64,000 nt of DNA, from NCBI GenBank assembly GCA_965223675.1, contig OZ245013.1:3162001-3226000 (forward strand). Reading direction: 5' to 3'. The stretch is from JAGQKC01 sp965223675 (GTDB lineage Bacteria > Nitrospirota > Nitrospiria > Nitrospirales > UBA8639). Below, piece after piece: positions 61,076 through 64,000 of this stretch. The position numbers and the translations under genes were made by a program. Each line of letters begins with the position of its first letter. Positions within the stretch are counted from its first letter, which is position 1. The notes beneath the pieces are model-generated. The model did no database searches, was not told the origin of the DNA, and worked only from the letters and a program-made list of their open reading frames with translations.

Positions 61076-62404
61076 TTATTTCTTGAACGCTGAAGAACGA
61101 GCCACGAATGGCTCTTTAGTCCCAGAAACGCTCACGACTGAACCTTCCGAAGAAGATCCCATAAAATGAACAGGTGAATCCCCACGTAGGTGAGATGGTG
61201 TGAGATAATAATCTCCATCGAGACTTGCATCCCAAATAGTATCAGCAGTGTGTTCATCCCCACCGGTCAGTACATAGGCCAATCCACCGAATATTCCTCC
61301 AAGTCCCGCATAGACAAGTTTGGCAGGCGTATACAGAATTGACAAGGCGCCACTCGCGATCTGAGAGCTCACACTGTCGGATGAAGAATCCGACTTCCGC
61401 TCAGTTCCTGATGTGTGTTTCATTTCATTCAGATAATTCGAGTCGACTTCTTCGTGAAGATCTGACTTGTCAGTTGAAGCCGATCTGGGTTTAGATATGC
61501 TTTTTGAGCCTTCGGGGAGTTCTCGCATCGCATGTTGTTGATGAGAGATCGGTGAGGATAACTCTGTCACTGGCAGACTCTCTACATTTTCATAAGTACT
61601 GACATTGTTCGTATGAATCGGTGCACTCAAACGTTGGCTGCGTATCATGTCTTCGTTGGCTTTTATGTGATTGGTATCATTAAGGTTTGACAACGTACCC
61701 GTTTCTATTTCGTGGTCAATAGTCCGGGCATGTGCCACAGAATTCTGCAAAACTGGAGGAGAAAGACTCTTCTGAGACACCTGCGTGTCTTCTTGATCCT
61801 CTTCTTCATTGATGGCTAACACCTTGTATTCAGAAGTGGTAGATTTCCACGCTCCCACAAGCGCGCGAGCCGTCAAACCTTCAATAACCCAATCTGAGTC
61901 GTCGGCTGGTCCAGTCTGCCAAGATTTTGATTTAGTCACGATCTCACCCGTTTCGGGGTTGACTCCTCTGATCTCCACAGTCAGGGAAAAACTCGGGGCG
62001 GACCTGATCTGAGACAACGAAAATTTTTGACCTTCCTTGACATTCGACACCTCAACAAAAGCCACAAGATCTGCTCCAATCTTCTTCCCCGCCTCCAGGA
62101 TATGCGCCCAATCTTTGGAGCTGCCGGTCAGCCGCACACCTTTATCATCCAATCCTTGTTGTAACTTTGTACGATCCAACACCACCAGACCTCGTTGATG
62201 CAGCCACATCGACGCATTATCGACTGCCATTGAATGGTTTCCCCAAACAACGACTCGAGTCCCGGCCTTGGGAAGCACAGATTGATATCCCACAGTTTGA
62301 GGCTCTAAGTCTTTATACTCTAAGGCGCCGGCACAGCCCACAACCCACATACAGAGTAGAGGAATGAGAAAGCTGTTCAGGGGAAAACACTTATACATAC
62401 CCAT
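61076..62404 (-). CDS. Large lipoprotein with LpoB/CsgG-like N-terminal domain
   Basis: A 442-residue lipoprotein. The lipobox is VVGC after a signal peptide (FLIPLLCMWVVGC). The first 180 residues of the mature protein have an alternating alpha/beta pattern (TRVVVWGNHSMAVDNASMWLHQRGLVVLDRTKLQQGLDD ... GADLVAFVEVSNV ... FSLTVEIRGVNPETGEIV) reminiscent of the CsgG/LpoB fold. A long polar, Ser/Glu-rich linker follows and then a glycine-rich helix (LVYAGLGGIFGGLAYVLTGG). The function is unknown. RBS gaggccacaa precedes the ATG. Confidence 0.75.
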   Translation of the reverse strand: MGMYKCFPLNSFLIPLLCMWVVGCAGALEYKDLEPQTVGYQSVLPKAGTRVVVWGNHSMAVDNASMWLHQRGLVVLDRTKLQQGLDDKGVRLTGSSKDWAHILEAGKKIGADLVAFVEVSNVKEGQKFSLSQIRSAPSFSLTVEIRGVNPETGEIVTKSKSWQTGPADDSDWVIEGLTARALVGAWKSTTSEYKVLAINEEEDQEDTQVSQKSLSPPVLQNSVAHARTIDHEIETGTLSNLNDTNHIKANEDMIRSQRLSAPIHTNNVSTYENVESLPVTELSSPISHQQHAMRELPEGSKSISKPRSASTDKSDLHEEVDSNYLNEMKHTSGTERKSDSSSDSVSSQIASGALSILYTPAKLVYAGLGGIFGGLAYVLTGGDEHTADTIWDASLDGDYYLTPSHLRGDSPVHFMGSSSEGSVVSVSGTKEPFVARSSAFKK

Positions 62405-62872
62405 TTGTGGCCTCGCTTGTTAATGAAGGGAAGGAAAGGTCAGCAGTGAATTGAAAGGTGCAAGAAGTGGGCTTCTCTGTCAATCTGTTACTCATTAATC
62501 TATGAACACTACAAATAGTAGTGTACTCAGCATAGAGTACCACATTTAGTCAGTTATTCCAACATGCAAACGACTCTTATCAACGCTCTGAATAAAATTC
62601 AGCCTCTGATGTAACAAAAATGCATCTAATGTGGCATCTGTGATCGAAAAGAAAAACATCAACCGTCGTTTGTTATAAACCATCTCGTAATCACTGCGAC
62701 TATAGGTGAAGCTTATTCAAACAGGGAGGGCACTACTCAAAAATGCATCCTTCCCATAGACAGACGCGCATCGTGAGCGTTGCGATCATCACATTTGCCC
62801 AAGTTGCCGTACAGAAGATGTTTAAAAAGATGGCTGGACTGAAAGATGTCTATCCAGTTCGTCCTCCATTTC
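62405..62872. other. Intergenic, no gene recognised
   Basis: About 470 bases upstream of the lipoprotein gene. A plus-strand frame (62743-62985) overlaps the small membrane protein gene in antisense and lacks support, so it is not called. Short words such as actacaaatagtagtg (62509) form small hairpins. Confidence 0.35.
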
Positions 62873-63127
62873 TCATTGCAACCCCAAGAATTGCGAGACG
62901 ACTAAATAAGCCCAGGCGGCTCCAACAATCAGAGTTACTTCTTTCTCGCCTATCTGCTTGTAGAGGAAGTAGTACCCGACGATAGGAATCGACGCCAAGA
63001 GCAAGGCTGAGAACATGTGTCCGACCACATCTCCAAACACTCTATCAATACTTGAATTGCCCGGTGTGGCCAGGAGTAAACTCCCCCCAATCATCGCAGC
63101 CCATAACCACCGTATGCTGGTCAGCAT
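62873..63127 (-). CDS. Small membrane protein, about three helices
   Basis: An 84-residue protein with helices MLTSIRWLWAAMIGGSLLLA, VGHMFSALLLASIPIVGYYFLY and VTLIVGAAWAYLVVSQFLGL. The ATG at 63127 has gagg at the right distance; a start at 63151 sits too close to its RBS. No family recognised. Confidence 0.6.
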   Translation of the reverse strand: MLTSIRWLWAAMIGGSLLLATPGNSSIDRVFGDVVGHMFSALLLASIPIVGYYFLYKQIGEKEVTLIVGAAWAYLVVSQFLGLQ

Positions 63128-63389
63128 ATACCCATCCTCTCTTTTCCACATACCCTCCGATGTCTGACGCCCCCTTTATAAGAGAGACATTTTGAAACTG
63201 CAACCCTAACTATTGAGTCAAATGTCGACTGATCAGAGAAGCCGTGTTCTCCGTTTTTCTCCCTGCACTTTGACATCAAGTTTTTCGTCAGCCTTCTCGA
63301 TACAGAATGGTAGAACGTGCTTCATGGTTAAAGTGCGAAGCCAGAACGTACCAACTGGGCTTACCGTGGATTCGGAGTTCACGAGTCCT

Positions 63390-63659
63390 ATGATGTTTAA
63401 AGCGTCCTCCACTTCAATTAGTCTATCCAAACCTGTTGTTGATGCTCTTGGAAAAGGGAAGAAGATCCGTGCTATCAAATTACTTCGAGAAGAACACAGC
63501 CTCGAACTGAAGGAAGTCAAACGTATCATCGATCAATATATCCAGCATAACCCCACTCTTCGAACACAGTTTTCTCATTACCAATCAGAAGCTGGCCGAA
63601 GCATTCTTTTTTTCATCCTTATCGTCTTGGCATTCGTCACTGTCATCTATTTCCTATGA
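63390..63659 (+). CDS. Membrane-anchored protein with L7/L12 C-terminal-like motif
   Basis: An 89-residue protein. Residues about 20-45 (GKGKKIRAIKLLREEHSLELKEVKRIID) copy the helix-turn of ribosomal protein L7/L12 C-terminal domains (usual KxxAIKLLRExxGLGLKEAK), and the C-terminus is one membrane helix (SILFFILIVLAFVTVIYFL). Such small proteins are seen in several bacteria without a known role. The frame extends upstream to 63213, but the earlier residues lack family similarity; GGAG lies 15 bases before the ATG. Confidence 0.7.
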   Translation: MMFKASSTSISLSKPVVDALGKGKKIRAIKLLREEHSLELKEVKRIIDQYIQHNPTLRTQFSHYQSEAGRSILFFILIVLAFVTVIYFL

Positions 63660-63957
63660 TTTCCAAAACCATCGGAATCATGTTCTGAATCGTACTTTGA
63701 CTTCAAACCCGTAGGCCAATGATTACTACACATCCATGACAAGCCGTTCGGCCCCGACCAAATTGCAACTCGACCTCACTCGGATTCAATGTTTTTCAAT
63801 CGATTCTAGGCTCAACTTGTAGCATCCCCGCGTGGACATCAGCTATATTCGAAAAAATGTCGTTGTAGATAGGCAATCGATACTTGCCGAACCGCGATAA
63901 GTTTACCTCAATATCTATCGAAAGCTTTTTCAATATTTCCAAGAGGAGAATATCAAT
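63660..63957. other. Intergenic before the DUF1015 gene
   Basis: Just under 300 bases without recognised feature except the RBS aagaggagaatatca directly before the ATG at 63958. Confidence 0.4.
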
Positions 63958-64000
63958 ATGGCAACCATTGTTCCTTTTCGTGCGGTGAGACCCAAGCCTG
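63958..64000 (+). CDS. DUF1015 family protein, 5' end only
   Basis: Only 14 codons remain before the window edge (MATIVPFRAVRPKP), but VPFRAVRPKP is the strongly conserved start of DUF1015 proteins, which are about 400 residues long. Some members are linked to serine kinase-like activity. The RBS aagaggagaatatc supports the start. Confidence 0.7.
   Translation, partial: MATIVPFRAVRPKP

Noticed and set aside
62743..62985. 80-codon plus-strand frame
   Set aside because: It overlaps antisense the small membrane protein at 62873-63127, which has better features.

Overview
The window is a bacterial chromosomal segment of moderate G+C with densely packed genes, no rRNA or tRNA, no prophage and no intact insertion sequence. 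The gene set (twin small Cys-pair zinc ribbons, a DUF1264 protein, a secreted blue-copper-like protein, hopanoid and carotenoid genes, a Rieske domain fused to a GltB-type domain, many two-component proteins) fits a Nitrospirota bacterium, probably Nitrospira or a close relative. This is a judgement from gene content; the window has no phylogenetic marker that settles it.

Left part (1-16.3 kb): small secreted or redox proteins (DUF1264, c-type cytochrome, cupredoxin), a signalling cluster (receiver, CBS pair, double-PAS histidine kinase), a PIN/AbrB toxin-antitoxin pair, an Npt/MFS-type transporter, an RhlE-like helicase, TypA/BipA, an RRM protein, a geranylgeranyl-reductase-family flavoprotein, and a blue-copper-like secreted protein. 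A HicBA pair follows that last gene, and beyond it lies a diverged orphan copy of the gene's 3' end.

Central island (16.7-22.5 kb): four tightly coupled genes form the most interesting unit. They encode a DUF4062 protein with a degenerate STAND-like P-loop, a MoxR-type AAA+ ATPase, a vWA protein with a MIDAS motif, and a 798-residue protein combining an unknown helical domain, TIR, a second DUF4062 and 40-residue TPR-like repeats. This looks like a variant of the MoxR-vWA ternary, NTP-dependent conflict systems. The ATPase and vWA protein would be the switch, the two DUF4062 proteins the sensor or adaptor, and TIR the likely NAD-targeting effector.

Middle part (22.5-41.5 kb): housekeeping and transport. 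It holds a metallophosphoesterase, msrA, the Rieske-GltB fusion, ttcA, nth, a TSUP exporter, a K+ channel with RCK domain, an SLC13 permease, a MidA-type methyltransferase, a GAF histidine kinase whose phosphoacceptor His is replaced by Thr, and a minus-strand isoprenoid cluster (ispA, hpnA, cruF).

Right part (41.9-64 kb): an SDR, two back-to-back PIN toxin-antitoxin modules each with a palindrome at its promoter, a secreted subtilase divergent from a stand-alone propeptide-like protein, gpmA, a Na+/H+ antiporter, an HD-GYP protein, a pentapeptide-repeat protein, a primary-type sigma factor, MlaA, an AI-2E/PerM transporter, a large lipoprotein, a small membrane protein with an L7/L12-like domain, and the start of a DUF1015 gene at the right edge.

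A degenerate intergenic repeat with the core CGAGATACGAGCGACGAGATAC recurs at five or more sites, and further palindromic repeats lie at 9.0, 31.2 and 35.2 kb.
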